This document shows positions 35,755 to 45,616 of a stretch of 64,000 nt of DNA, one piece after another. Within the stretch, counting starts at the first letter, position 1. Every line of letters starts with the position of its first letter. The notes beneath the pieces are model-generated. The model did not search any database, had not been told where the DNA came from, and saw only the letters and a list, made by a program, of their open reading frames with translations. The translations under genes were made by a program, and so were the position numbers. Source of the stretch: Epiperipatus broadwayi (taxonomy: Eukaryota > Onychophora > Udeonychophora > Euonychophora > Peripatidae); NCBI GenBank assembly GCA_028023455.1, contig JAQFVV010012537.1, forward strand, positions 494,001 through 558,000, written 5' to 3'.

Positions 35755-38340
35755 TGTAAGAAAAGTAGAGCTGCTCTAACCTAGCCTAGAGATGCAGATA
35801 GAAGGGGTTCGAACCTCATCTATTCCTCTAGATTGCTACTAAGCGACTTACTCCTCGAACCACACTAGAATTTAATCTTAATGTATGCCCGGTGGTCAGG
35901 GAGAGAAGAGACCACAAAAAAGAATTTTACATATATAATGATCAGATGTACATACATATGTCACAAAAGAAAAACAATACTAAGTGGTTTTATTTATAGT
36001 GAATGAAAGATAACAGAAAATTTTATTATTGACATTAAAATAATTCACACAATGCTTTATTAATAGTGTCACAGGCTATTTTAACTGCAACCGGATAGAC
36101 ATATATGAAAGATCCATTGATCGTAATGATAAGAACAGACAAAATTTTATGTTATAATTTCTTCTTTAAAATATTCCAGCCAATGGAAGTGTTACGTAAA
36201 AGAATTCAAGAGAGAAAGACATGATTCATTAACTCTGTGGTTAGAGAACATAGAAATAAATAGGTGGTCAAACTCAACTAACACTTTAGACAGGTTTAAA
36301 TCACAGCCCTACTTATGATTTAGGAAGAATGATAAAGTGACCCCAGCAGGAATTTCCAGCCATAATTGAAACATTTCTATGAGATTTTGAGAAAGATTTC
36401 CTAATAAATATAAATATACAAGATCATGCACAAAGGCGAGAGCATATAGTGGGCTGTGAGGCTCAAGACATAACAGTTACCAAGAGGTTAACACCAGACC
36501 GGATAGCTCTCCGTCTCTAAACTAGGTTAGAGAGAAAAATGGAACCCGTTCGCTAAACGCGTGACCCGGATTCAGGATCGGAGTTTTTGTTGCCTATATC
36601 CAGTTACGTACATTGAAAGAACTAAGATCGACATGAGATCCAGAACAATTTATTTATTTTTCAGAAGGTCGAATGTAGGTATGTTAACCTAAGCAAATTT
36701 GGCAAAAGAAGCACTGTAATATATGCTGAGCGGCCCAGTAGATCACCCAAGGCACGATGCCATATAAATACGGTCAACGACCTTTAAATTTAAAAAGAAA
36801 CCCTCTGCAAAACATAAATATATTAGGAAAGCTCAACTATCACTGAAAATCCACAGAAAAATAGTAACTTTACCTTTATAAAAATTTGAATTATTAAAAC
36901 AAAACAAGTGGGCGGATATTTTATTGGTTTAGTTCAAGTTTAACCGACCAACACTGAGCCAATGCTATTTAATAATTTTTAATACATATTGTCAAAATGT
37001 ACTCTCTCTTATTACTAAAATATAAATGCGAACGTCTTATTTCACGCTCTTCAAAATATAACTTTAAATTTGTAACCCTTCATTGACTAAAATATAATGG
37101 CATTTGATAAGGATCTTTCTTTTATATATATATAAAAAACTAAGTTAAAGTTTGGAAAGTTTTATAATAGAATATTTAGCAAATTTAAATCTTGATTTTA
37201 AAATAGAGTTTTGCACTTTCTATGATTTGCTTCCTTTTCTTTCTAAATAAATATTTATATAAAATAAATAACTTAATTACGGGAGTATAATGGCGGAAAG
37301 TTAAACGAAGCATTTTTCAATTAAATTAATAAGAATTATCACCGCCATTATATGTAATAACCCTACCACCCATTAAAGTATTTTAAAAAAAAAGAAAGCA
37401 ATTAATGAAATATAATTTCACAAGACTCGAATACATAGATTTAAAAAAAACATATATATATAGAAAAGCATAAATATAGATTGAATTAGAAAATTACAAA
37501 GATATTTTAATAATTTATGGGAACGTTACCGGTAACTAGATGGATGGGTCAAAATGAGTTCCTTTGATGTTTCCCGCAGGTCTTCTCGGTTCTTCAAATT
37601 TGTTTTTTCCATGTTTTTGAGGGCAGATTTTTACGGATACAGGGCAGATACTTTAGTTCTCTGGCTGGCTTACATGATTACGATTACGGCCTCAGGAACA
37701 GCTCAGGAGAACGAAGGCAAAGAAGTTACCCCTGCATTTTTGCAGAGCAACAAATTTCTGGATTTTTTATTTATATGCTGAAAGAATAGAGTGCAGCTTG
37801 AAGTAAGTACAGCAAGCAAGAGTTCGCTATATTGTCCAATCTTTCAGCAAAATTTCTTCCAACAAAATTCTTAAGATTTCTCTCTGACCTTCAGCACAGG
37901 TTACCCGCAAGCATAAGACCCAGAACAAAAGAAAAGTTCTTTATTTATACCCTTTTTTCCATTATGTTTTTAATCTGCTAATTAGTAGCGAATCATGCCC
38001 GTTGTTTCAAATTTTTCCTGTTATCTATTCTTTTATCTAACTCAGAAAAATGTTTTATTAATTAAATTCCTTTTCCTAATGGATTCTATTACGAAAATTT
38101 TTATCTTATCGAATTCTACCAAATATATTTTAAAAATAATTGCAAATATAATTTCAACTTTCTATATTTTATTTTATTAAATCTTTTCTCTTTAACACAA
38201 TTCCTTCTTTAATTTATGCAACTATTAGAGAAAACGATAAATTTAGTTTGAAAAAGAAACATACATTCACTGTGGTTGGACTTAGGGTCTTAGTTAGTGC
38301 ACAGTGAATGGTGAAGCCAGCATATATATATATATGCACA
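35755..38340 (-). repeat. LTR C (right; 5' LTR in element orientation)
   Basis: 2.6 kb. It starts TGTAAG, having lost about five bases of the TGTAACGGTAAG terminus, and ends TATATGCACA at 38340, where similarity to the other copies stops. The (TA)n tract is shorter than in A and B. The minus-strand TATAAATAA box is at 37941-37949. Transcription of the array would start in this copy and run leftward. Confidence 0.88.
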
Positions 38341-38516
38341 GCTTCAATAATTATGTATGAAAGTATTTCTAAATACAATAGTAAAATAAAATAAATAATC
38401 AAATGTCTTTGTTGTTAAAAGTTCATAAAAAGTTTGTGCATATGAAATGCCAGAACTGCAATAGACAAAAGTATTCATTTATGAAAAACAAAGATTTTAA
38501 TTGTAAGTATATTGAA

Positions 38517-38664
38517 TAATATTTACTGAGGCTATAACCTCCATAATATGCGTATAAAATGAGATAGTAGGGACCTCTACAGGTGTGGTTAAAAACACCT
38601 GTAGAGGTCCCTACTATCACATTTTATACGCATATTATCGAGGTTATAGCCTCAGTAAATATTA
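38517..38664. repeat. Near-perfect 148-bp inverted repeat (70-bp arms, 8-bp loop)
   Basis: The left arm 38517-38586 and the right arm 38595-38664 are reverse complements with only two mismatches seen in 70 positions. The loop is GGTTAAAA. The arms begin TAATATTTACTGAGGC. It is either a very young palindromic MITE or a hairpin-forming locus. A minus-strand open frame through it (38423-38620) is a by-product of the symmetry. Confidence 0.9.
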
Positions 38665-39954
38665 CTTACGTAATCAATGTGCGTTTAATAAATTTATAAT
38701 TACAACTTTATATTGAATAATGTAAATTGTGCGTAAGAATATTGTTGCCAAGTGATATAACTGCTGATCATGATGATGAGAGACCTGTACATCTAACTAA
38801 ACATGTGAGAAATTGGAAAAGGCCTGAGAGATTGAAGGACTATTTTATAGAGTGAGGGGAAATGTGGACTGTTTGTAAACTCAAAAGAGACAACAAGTGC
38901 ATTAAATTAATCAGTGCTGTGGGTATAAAATTTAAAATATACAAATGAAAATAATCAGCGTATGTTAAAGAATGATAAAAACTGAAGTTTAGATATCAAT
39001 TGAGAAGTTATTATATTATTTATATAAAATACAAGTTAATAGAAATTCAGATATATGGATTATATTTATACATAAACAGTGTGTGAAGATAATTTATCCC
39101 CACATGTAAATTGGTTATTAATTACTTTTCCAAAAATGAAGTGAACTCTGCTATTATTTTCATTTATTACTATTGTCATTATTTCAGTAAATATAAATAA
39201 ACTTGTTGAATTTTAAAGTTTGTCTTAGTATTATTTTATTTTAATTTTGATGCATGCCTGGCTGGTATTATTGAAAATACCAGAGTACACAGCAAAACTA
39301 AAATAAATCAAAACTACTTATTAAAAGTTTCAAGACATCACATGATCTCATATTTATTGATTACTAAAGCTTATACTAGATGGCATAAATGTGGTAAAAA
39401 AAAAACAATTATTGCTGAAAAAAATAATATAGAAAAAAAAATTACTATTCATAAGTGTAGCCTGTAACATTTCTAGGACTAAGTGAAGAACTTTTAGAAA
39501 TGCAGTATTAAGTGATGTAACTCCTATTGCAGGTGCATATAAAATGAAATAATTAAAAACTGAAATATTATGAGTTCATTATATTTGTTACATTTATAAG
39601 TAGAGCTAATAGTTAATTGTATTACAAATTATCTCTTAATCTGGTGATTTAATTTTCTTATAGTAATTTATAGTCACGCTGGACTTTATATATACTTTAT
39701 TATACAATTTAAACATTTTAATATAATTAAAAATTTTTTTTTTGTTAAAGAAAAATCCCTTTATTTTAATGAGGTGGGATTTACAGGGTTCAAACCCATA
39801 TACTGATATATTATAATTATTCAAAATCCTCAACATTATATATAAATATCAAGGTTTTTTTCAAAAAAAGAAGAGAGTAAATAAAGAAAAAATATATATA
39901 AAGCTAATATAAAGTTTTCTTTTGATAAAGACCATACAACATTAAAAAAAAACA
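38665..39954. other. Intron sequence, nothing recognised
   Basis: AT-rich sequence between the hairpin and the LINE A fragment. No domain, tRNA or repeat was recognised. The short frame at 39636-39836 is low complexity. Confidence 0.5.
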
Positions 39955-40391
39955 TGATTATATGTGTTTGAAAAGGAAGATTTCTAATAAATGTGTTTAT
40001 CAGTTCTTATTTATGAATCTAAAACTTGGACATGTAACAGAAGAGCAATACAAAGACTTCAGACCACTCAATGAAGTATGAAATGATATATGTTAGAAGA
40101 AACAAAAAGAAATCAAATATGAAATTTGTGGGCAAGAGAACAAATAAGTGTCACTGATGTCACTGAATGAATTAAGAAATTGAAAGAAGTTGGGCTGAAC
40201 ATATTTCTAGAAGATACAATAATATAAGGATAGTCAAAGTTTTAAATTGGATCTTAAGAGATTGTAGAAGGCCTAAAAAGAAACCACATGTGAGATGGAT
40301 AGATGAAATAAAGAAGTTTATTAATGCAATGTGGAAAAGAGAAATTAGAGATTGGAAATATTGGATTAAACAATGGACTGATAATGTCTAA
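39955..40391 (+). pseudogene. LINE family A 3' fragment
   Basis: 5'-truncated and decayed. It aligns by eye with the post-RT end of the two longer family A copies (TATGTGTTTGAAAAGG start; ACTTGGACATGTAACAGAAG; AAACCACATGTGAGATGG) and stops at GGACTGATAATG, the expected 3' end. It lies about 140 bp downstream (in gene orientation) of the 40531 exon donor. Confidence 0.82.
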
Positions 40392-40530
40392 AAACTTAGA
40401 AGAATTGTGTATATATATTTTTTATATAAAATAAAAAGTAAAATATACTGTATATGCTATAATAAGAAAATTTTTTAAAAAATTGATGTTTTATTACAAA
40501 ACAAATGTAAAAATAATCTAAATGTCTTAC

Positions 40531-40659
40531 CAACACAATGCGTTCCAGTAGAATCTGTAGTATAACCTCTAGGACAAATACATTTATAACTTCCAGGCAA
40601 ATTCACACAACTTCCAACTGGTTTGCATAAATGAGGTTGCTGAATACATTCATCAATAT
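40531..40659 (-). CDS. FBN: Fibrillin-like exon: cbEGF domain (most upstream in window)
   Basis: The exon is 129 bp and in phase 1 at both ends. It follows an AG acceptor (complement of 40660-40661) and ends at a GTAAG donor. It starts DIDEC and has six cysteines in EGF spacing. The Ca2+-binding signature D-I-D-E-C is intact, and the C-V-N-x4-Y-K-C stretch fits the Asn/Asp hydroxylation consensus C-x-[DN]-x4-[FY]-x-C. Calcium bound at the domain junction stiffens tandem cbEGF arrays in microfibrils. The following exon completes a GAT codon, giving C-V-D-S-D-E-C across the junction, which supports the splice call. Confidence 0.92.
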
Positions 40660-42444
40660 CTAAATTGAATAAAAGATATCAATAACATGTATAATGATAA
40701 TCATCATGATACTAATATAATGCCATGTATTGGCATAAAATTTTTAATGTATTGCATTGTTTCAACAAGTAGTATATTTGTGTTTATCCATGTTTAAAAT
40801 GTTTTATGTTATCAATGGTATTTATGTGCATAAATTGATGATTAAATTGAAAGTAAATGTTACTTGATATTGAGTAACTTATCATGCTCTTCCACTGCCT
40901 TTTTAATGATATTATAAATGGAAGCGGTTAAATTATTATCATCAAGTTTAATTACAGGTATATAATATAATATCATATGGGAATGTTAGAATTATCAACA
41001 CTGTTAGAATCTGATCAATTGCTGTATTTGTGTTTACATATAATACTGATAATGAAATCACAAAATATTTCAAGTCAGACATTTCTTTGTTCTTGAAAGT
41101 CACATGACTTCTCAAGCATTCATTGCTAAAGTTCAGATTATATAGATAGATTTTTTTTTATTTTCATAAATGTGAATTCTGTAATGAAAATTTTTTTTAA
41201 TAAGAACAGACAAATTAAGTCACTATTTTGTTATATTACTAACATGGCAGTGAACAAAAATATTAAAAATTTTGCACATTTAAAGTTAAAAAAATCATAG
41301 ATACAATGGAATATTTGTAATACAAAACATAAAATCACTATGAAATAATTCATTCACTAAATGGCTAAGCATCATCTTGAAAGTTATTCTTTATGTACTG
41401 ATAGGTATCTTAGAAGACACTTCATTGGAGATGTCATCCATAAAGTTCAGGAAAGTGTTTGTATGTGTAATCTTCAATATAAAATAAATTGAAGATCATT
41501 AGCTTGGATGTGTCTTAAGAAATCCTCTATAATCAATTAATAAAATAATCTACAACCACAAAATTTAGTAAGTTATAATTTTTTAGTTTAGTCAACCTAA
41601 GTCAATCATCAGAAAAATTATTATTGCTAACAATAATTTAACTAGCATTAACAAGAACAAAAATCTTTTTCAGATATATCTTAAAACAGGCAAAAGCTCT
41701 CCATACAGTAGTGTGCTAGCATAGAAAATAATGATCATGTGATGCTTAGTGTTTTATATTATATCTTCCAAAAATAATTAACATAAGTATTCATAAATAA
41801 CTTACTGAATATAAAATTATAGCTTTATCTTTCTTACTGCACTGCCAAATCCATATAATATTAATATCACTTTTACAATGCTTTATATAAATATAAGTTT
41901 TGAAAATATTATAAGTAGAAATTCTGAAGAAGATTTCTGGGCAATCGAAAACATCAATAATAGATTATAATTATATAGTATGAAAGCAATAAAGTAAATG
42001 ATATGAATATAAAATTATTAAAACTCTTTCATCATATTTATTAAGTACAGCACTAAATTGAAATGTTTTATTTTCCAGTTTACCTTAAGCTGAACAGATG
42101 ATCTAAAATCAATTCATATATAGTATTAATATTTTCTATATTTATCAAATATTAATATATTTTTTTATATTTAGAAGAAATAAAATATTACTTTGAAATG
42201 CAGTTTAATAAGAGGATATAATCATTATTTTATTATTTCTGGATATATATATATAGCATCACCATTATCATCATCAGCAGCAGTTATTTACAAACAAGAA
42301 ATGCCATTCAACTTCTAAAGAAAAAAGACAAAACAAAATAATAATAATACACTAGAGATAAATACTGCAACGATTATACAAACCAATAAAATATGCTAAC
42401 ATGTAGATCATGGAGATCCATTATTCTATTTATATGATATTTTG
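40660..42444 (-). other. Presumed fibrillin intron upstream of the 40531 exon
   Basis: AT-rich DNA with no recognised element or exon. No further EGF or TB-domain exon was found on the minus strand up to the window end, so the assignment to an intron is inference. Confidence 0.45.
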
Positions 42445-42735
42445 CAAATTGTCTTTTAATTTTGGCAGAAAGCTTTTATTTCTAAAATATTTCAGCACCA
42501 TGTCTAATTGTAGCTCTCCAGAGTATTCTATCCTCTGACATATCTTCTCAATTGAAGCAATAAATATTACACTTCTTAAAAATGTTTATGAAATCATAAT
42601 TATAACATAAATGGGATCCTATCCCATGAACTCATACTCAACCTTGTCACAAAACACTTTTTTAGGAAAATCTCAACTTATCTTCACCTAATGAGCTAGA
42701 CAAGCTCCTATTTTATCTTCATTGGATTGTCACAG
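42445..42735 (-). pseudogene. LINE family C C-terminal fragment
   Basis: The minus strand reads a decayed E-D-M-S-E-D-R-I-L-W-R-A-T-I-R-H-G-A block. It matches the R-I-H-W-R-A-K-I-E block at the left end of LINE C (21165-21395). It is short, with several stops. Confidence 0.65.
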
Positions 42736-42936
42736 ACCAATATATATATATATATTGTACCATTGGTAACAGTATGAATACTGAACCCTATCATTTGATT
42801 GCACTCTTTTTCCCCCAATGCACATCAATATACTGATTCACGGGCAGGTGGTTTCTTTACAGAATACTACGGTACAAAAAAAAAATTTTTTTTACTTTCT
42901 ATACATAAAATTCTTATATATATATTTTTTTGTTTT

Positions 42937-44060
42937 TAATAAACAAACCCTTTGTTTTTATATGGTATAGGGGGTTGCTTTTGAATTATCGACTTGATTT
43001 TGAGCTTTTTTTTTTTTTTGGATTTTGAATTCTATACATAAAACTCTTACAGGGTTTTTTTTTTTTGCCTTTTTAATAAACAAATAATACCACTTTGTTT
43101 TTAGATGGTAGAGGGGGGTTGGTTTACTTTTAAATTATCGCTTTTTTTATTTATTTTGAGCTTTTTTAAAGCCTTAAACCAGGGGGTCCCCTACCTTTTT
43201 GCACTTAAGAGCACATTCTTTAATACCGGCCAGGTGGCGGGCACATTTATTTTTTTAATCAGGTGGTGGGCACCATTTATTTTTTCAATGTAAATTTATA
43301 GTTGGATATTGTTAATAATACACATAATGTACAAAAAAATATTTATTTCAAAAATAAAATTTTAACATATAATTAACGTTTATATTTTTACGCTGTAAAA
43401 GTATAGTATGCCCTACAATTTGATTACAATATAATACAATAATTTATAAGAAATTTTAAAAATTAAATTTATTTGTATCAGATAAATACTTTTTTATCCT
43501 GTTCGGATAGCGGCAGGCACACGTAAAATGGTCTGCGGGCGCCATGGTGCCTGCGGGGATAGGGTTGGGGACCCCTGCCTTAAACAATTCAGTTTTAATT
43601 AATAAACCAACAGTTGGTTTTTAGAGGGGGATTTGTTTGAATTTTAATTCTCGTCTTTTAGTATCTTTTGCTGATGTACTGGAAACTTTGCATATTAATT
43701 TTAAATGTGTTCGAATATAGAATACATATAAAAAGATAGATTAACAAAATATACAAATTGTTGGAGGGGGTTGGTTTGCTTTTTGAGTTTTTTTTTTTGA
43801 TGGAAAGCCTTATTAATCAATTCATTTTTAATAAACCAACACTTGGTTTTTAGAGGGCAGAGGGAAATTGGTTTGATTTTTAATTATCGTTTTTTATTTT
43901 CTTATTATGAGGTGTTATTTTTTAAAAAATATTTACGCTACTGAAACATTTATATGATAGTGAAAAGTTCTTCCTTTATTTTTTGCCTTTTTCAAAAAGC
44001 CTTAATTAAACAGTTTAAAAAAAAAAACATTTTTTAGGGGGAGGTAGGGAGTTACAGTTT
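42937..44060 (+). repeat. Degenerate tandem repeats inside the TIR element
   Basis: At least four units carry the order TTAATAAAC(C/A)AA, then TTTGTTTTTAGA, then GGGG-TT-GTTTG, then TTTTAATTATCG, followed by a T-rich stretch with AAAGCCTTA. Starts are near 42937, 43069, 43590 and 43810, with a fifth, weaker unit near 43990. The hAT-type MITE interrupts the third interval. Confidence 0.65.
43180..43577. mobile_element. hAT-type MITE, 398 bp, with perfect 8-bp target duplication
   Basis: Ends are CAGGGGGTCCCC and GGGGACCCCTG, matching the CAGGGGTCCCC-type termini of hAT elements. The flanks are CCTTAAAC on both sides (43172-43179 and 43578-43585), an 8-bp duplication as hAT transposases make. 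The ends are GC-rich (GGCGGGCAC, GCGGGCGCC) and the middle is AT-rich. It has no coding capacity. It is nested in the TIR element. Confidence 0.92.
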
Positions 44061-44812
44061 GTTTGACTCCAATAGGAGATGAACCTCAAAACTGTAAGTA
44101 ACGGGATTTTGGAGCCATCCAACCAACTTCCCTTATGCAGACACCAGGTATGCTTGCAGAAGTGGCACCCGAATTCCCCAGATCCTGTAGTTGACTAAAA
44201 CCATGTTCCTCCCACAAACACATAGCTTCGTATCTGGCAGGATGTTTGGTCTCTTTCTGGAAAAACAACAGCATCAACTTCTGTGGCTGGAAATTCACTC
44301 CTCTTCAAACAATTTGGAAAACTTGCTGCACTTACATTTTATTATTCTTGCACGAATTCACATGTAAATGTGGATTTAGGCACGAACTTCGTAGAACTCT
44401 GTTGAAAACCCTAACATTTTTAAGTTGTGTGCAGTTCAAAATCATATAGAAGCATGCGTGATGGTCTGATAATTCTTAATATGTAATACTAAATCCACTA
44501 CGCTTTCTCAAAATTTTTCCAGAATGAATTTTTTGATAGTTTTGCATCCTTCAAATACAGCGGCCATCAAATCAGACTGTAGTAAGAGTTGAATTGCACT
44601 CACTTGAGGAATACTGTTGCAAGTCAATGAGCATAGTATTTTGTTACATAATCGTATGATACATTGCCCTCTAGGTGGCCTCTTATGGCTCTAAACAACA
44701 CTATTGTAGTGTTAGCCATAAGTTAGGCCGCTAAAACGGTATATTGATGTGTGTTGTGTGAAAAACAATGCCATCAAAGGGTAGGGTTCAGTATTCATAC
44801 TATTACTGTACC

Positions 44813-45231
44813 ACCATCTACAAATAGATGGTACAAATATATTGACATTTTGCAAATATTTAAGAACTGAAAAAAAAAAGTAAATTTAAAGATCTTTTAA
44901 ATTAACGCAGTTTTAATTTTTTTTTAGCTTGTGTATTTTTTTTAAACGTACAATGAAAGTTGATTCTTTTTGTTTTGAATTATTTATCTGTAATTTAATA
45001 AAAGTTGAAATTGGAAAGAATAAAAGAAACTGGCATGCAGATTACTAAGGAATTACAAAAGTATAAAGATTATGATCAAGAAATTTTTTCTAACTCTAAT
45101 TAAAGATGGCAGAAATGATTTACTAATAAAAATAAGTTTGTTACAGAAAGTTAAAAATAAATGTATAAGATTGTAAACCTAAGCATCTTGATAATAATAA
45201 CATATGCAGAAGTTTCAAAACTGGATCGAGG
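44813..45231. other. Spacer, nothing recognised
   Basis: AT-rich sequence between the TIR element and the TATA-containing block. No structure was identified. Confidence 0.5.
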
Positions 45232-45529
45232 TATAAAAAGAAGAGGACAACTTCGATCTAGGTCTTTCATTTATTTTCTGGTTATGTGTTCTTAGAGTGG
45301 AGGTTTCCGTGAGAGTGATCTGTTGCAGTAAAATGGATCTGCACAGGAACATTACTCACTTGCGGAACAAAGTCGTCATGCAAGAATGGAAACAAAGCCT
45401 TGTGACCACTGTCTTTTGCAGTGAAGGTCATCTCAATCGAGCTTCTTGCTTCAGTTACGGAATGAACCAGATGCTGGCAGGAGAGATCAATTAAATGTCA
45501 AAAAACACAGGATCCCTACAAGCTTACTG
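45232..45529 (+). other. Possible promoter plus first exon, identity unknown
   Basis: TATAAAAAG at 45232-45240 is followed by about 290 bp of noticeably less AT-rich sequence ending at CTTACTG|GTAAGT (donor at 45530). A frame at 45333-45494 starts at ATG and has protein-like composition (DLHRNITHLRNK, CSEGHLNRASCF), but it ends in TAA before the donor and shows no known domain. It could be a nested gene's 5' exon, a transposon leader or an old exon. The LINE A copy starts about 90 bp further on. Confidence 0.3.
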
Positions 45530-45616
45530 GTAAGTTCAGATTATTTACTCCCAATTTGTGACATTAATGCCAGTTAACATTAAACAGGAAGGATAATATC
45601 GATTGTGACTGATTTT

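Larger units (their letters stand above)
24362..38340 (-). mobile_element. Tandem LTR-retrotransposon array: LTR-int-LTR-int-LTR
   Basis: Three LTRs (24362-27061, 30079-32696, 35755-38340) alternate with two internal regions (27062-30078, 32697-35754). The coding strand is minus, so the element's 5' side is on the right. LTRs start TGTAACGG and end TATGCACA in plus orientation. Repeats of whole units differ by few substitutions and small indels. The internal region encodes gag and an aspartic protease but no RT, RNase H or integrase. The middle LTR is shared, which fits unequal crossing-over between LTRs of a single insertion. The outer flanks (ATAA on the left, GCTT on the right) do not match as a target duplication. 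Confidence 0.9.
4389..40659 (-). other. FBN: Fibrillin-like gene, 3' portion (gene span in this window)
   Basis: Six minus-strand exons join in one frame and end at a stop codon at 4420-4422. In protein order they give three cbEGF domains, one degenerate EGF, a unique linker with a C-x2-C pair and a basic cleavage site, and a C-terminal propeptide that aligns by eye with the end of vertebrate fibrillin. Fibrillins are secreted glycoproteins that polymerise into extracellular microfibrils. Intron sizes from the 5' side are about 19.5 kb, 7.9 kb, 5.4 kb, 163 bp and 2.1 kb; all have GT donors and AG acceptors. Intron phases are 1,1,1,2,0. The one-domain-per-exon layout with phase-1 introns is the known fibrillin pattern. 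Fibulins and latent TGF-beta binding proteins share cbEGF exons but lack this C-terminal tail, so fibrillin is the best call. Upstream exons lie outside the window or were not recognised. Confidence 0.9.
42757..44812. mobile_element. Terminal-inverted-repeat element with internal tandem repeats
   Basis: The left end 42757-42834 and right end 44737-44812 are inverted copies sharing AGTATGAATACTGAACCCTA and ACATCAATATAC, about 80 bp with scattered mismatches. Between them lie a run of related direct repeats, a nested hAT-type MITE, a hairpin at 44677-44729 and a less AT-rich block (44080-44420). The 70-codon minus frame in that block (44086-44298) has no recognised domain. No transposase is visible, so it is probably non-autonomous. 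The superfamily is not assigned. Confidence 0.72.

Noticed and set aside
38423-38620. 65-codon minus-strand frame
   Set aside because: It runs through the hairpin at 38517-38664 and reads both arms, so it is a by-product of the palindrome.
44086-44298. 70-codon minus-strand frame with protein-like composition inside the TIR element
   Set aside because: No known transposase or other domain could be recognised. Kept only as part of the element description.
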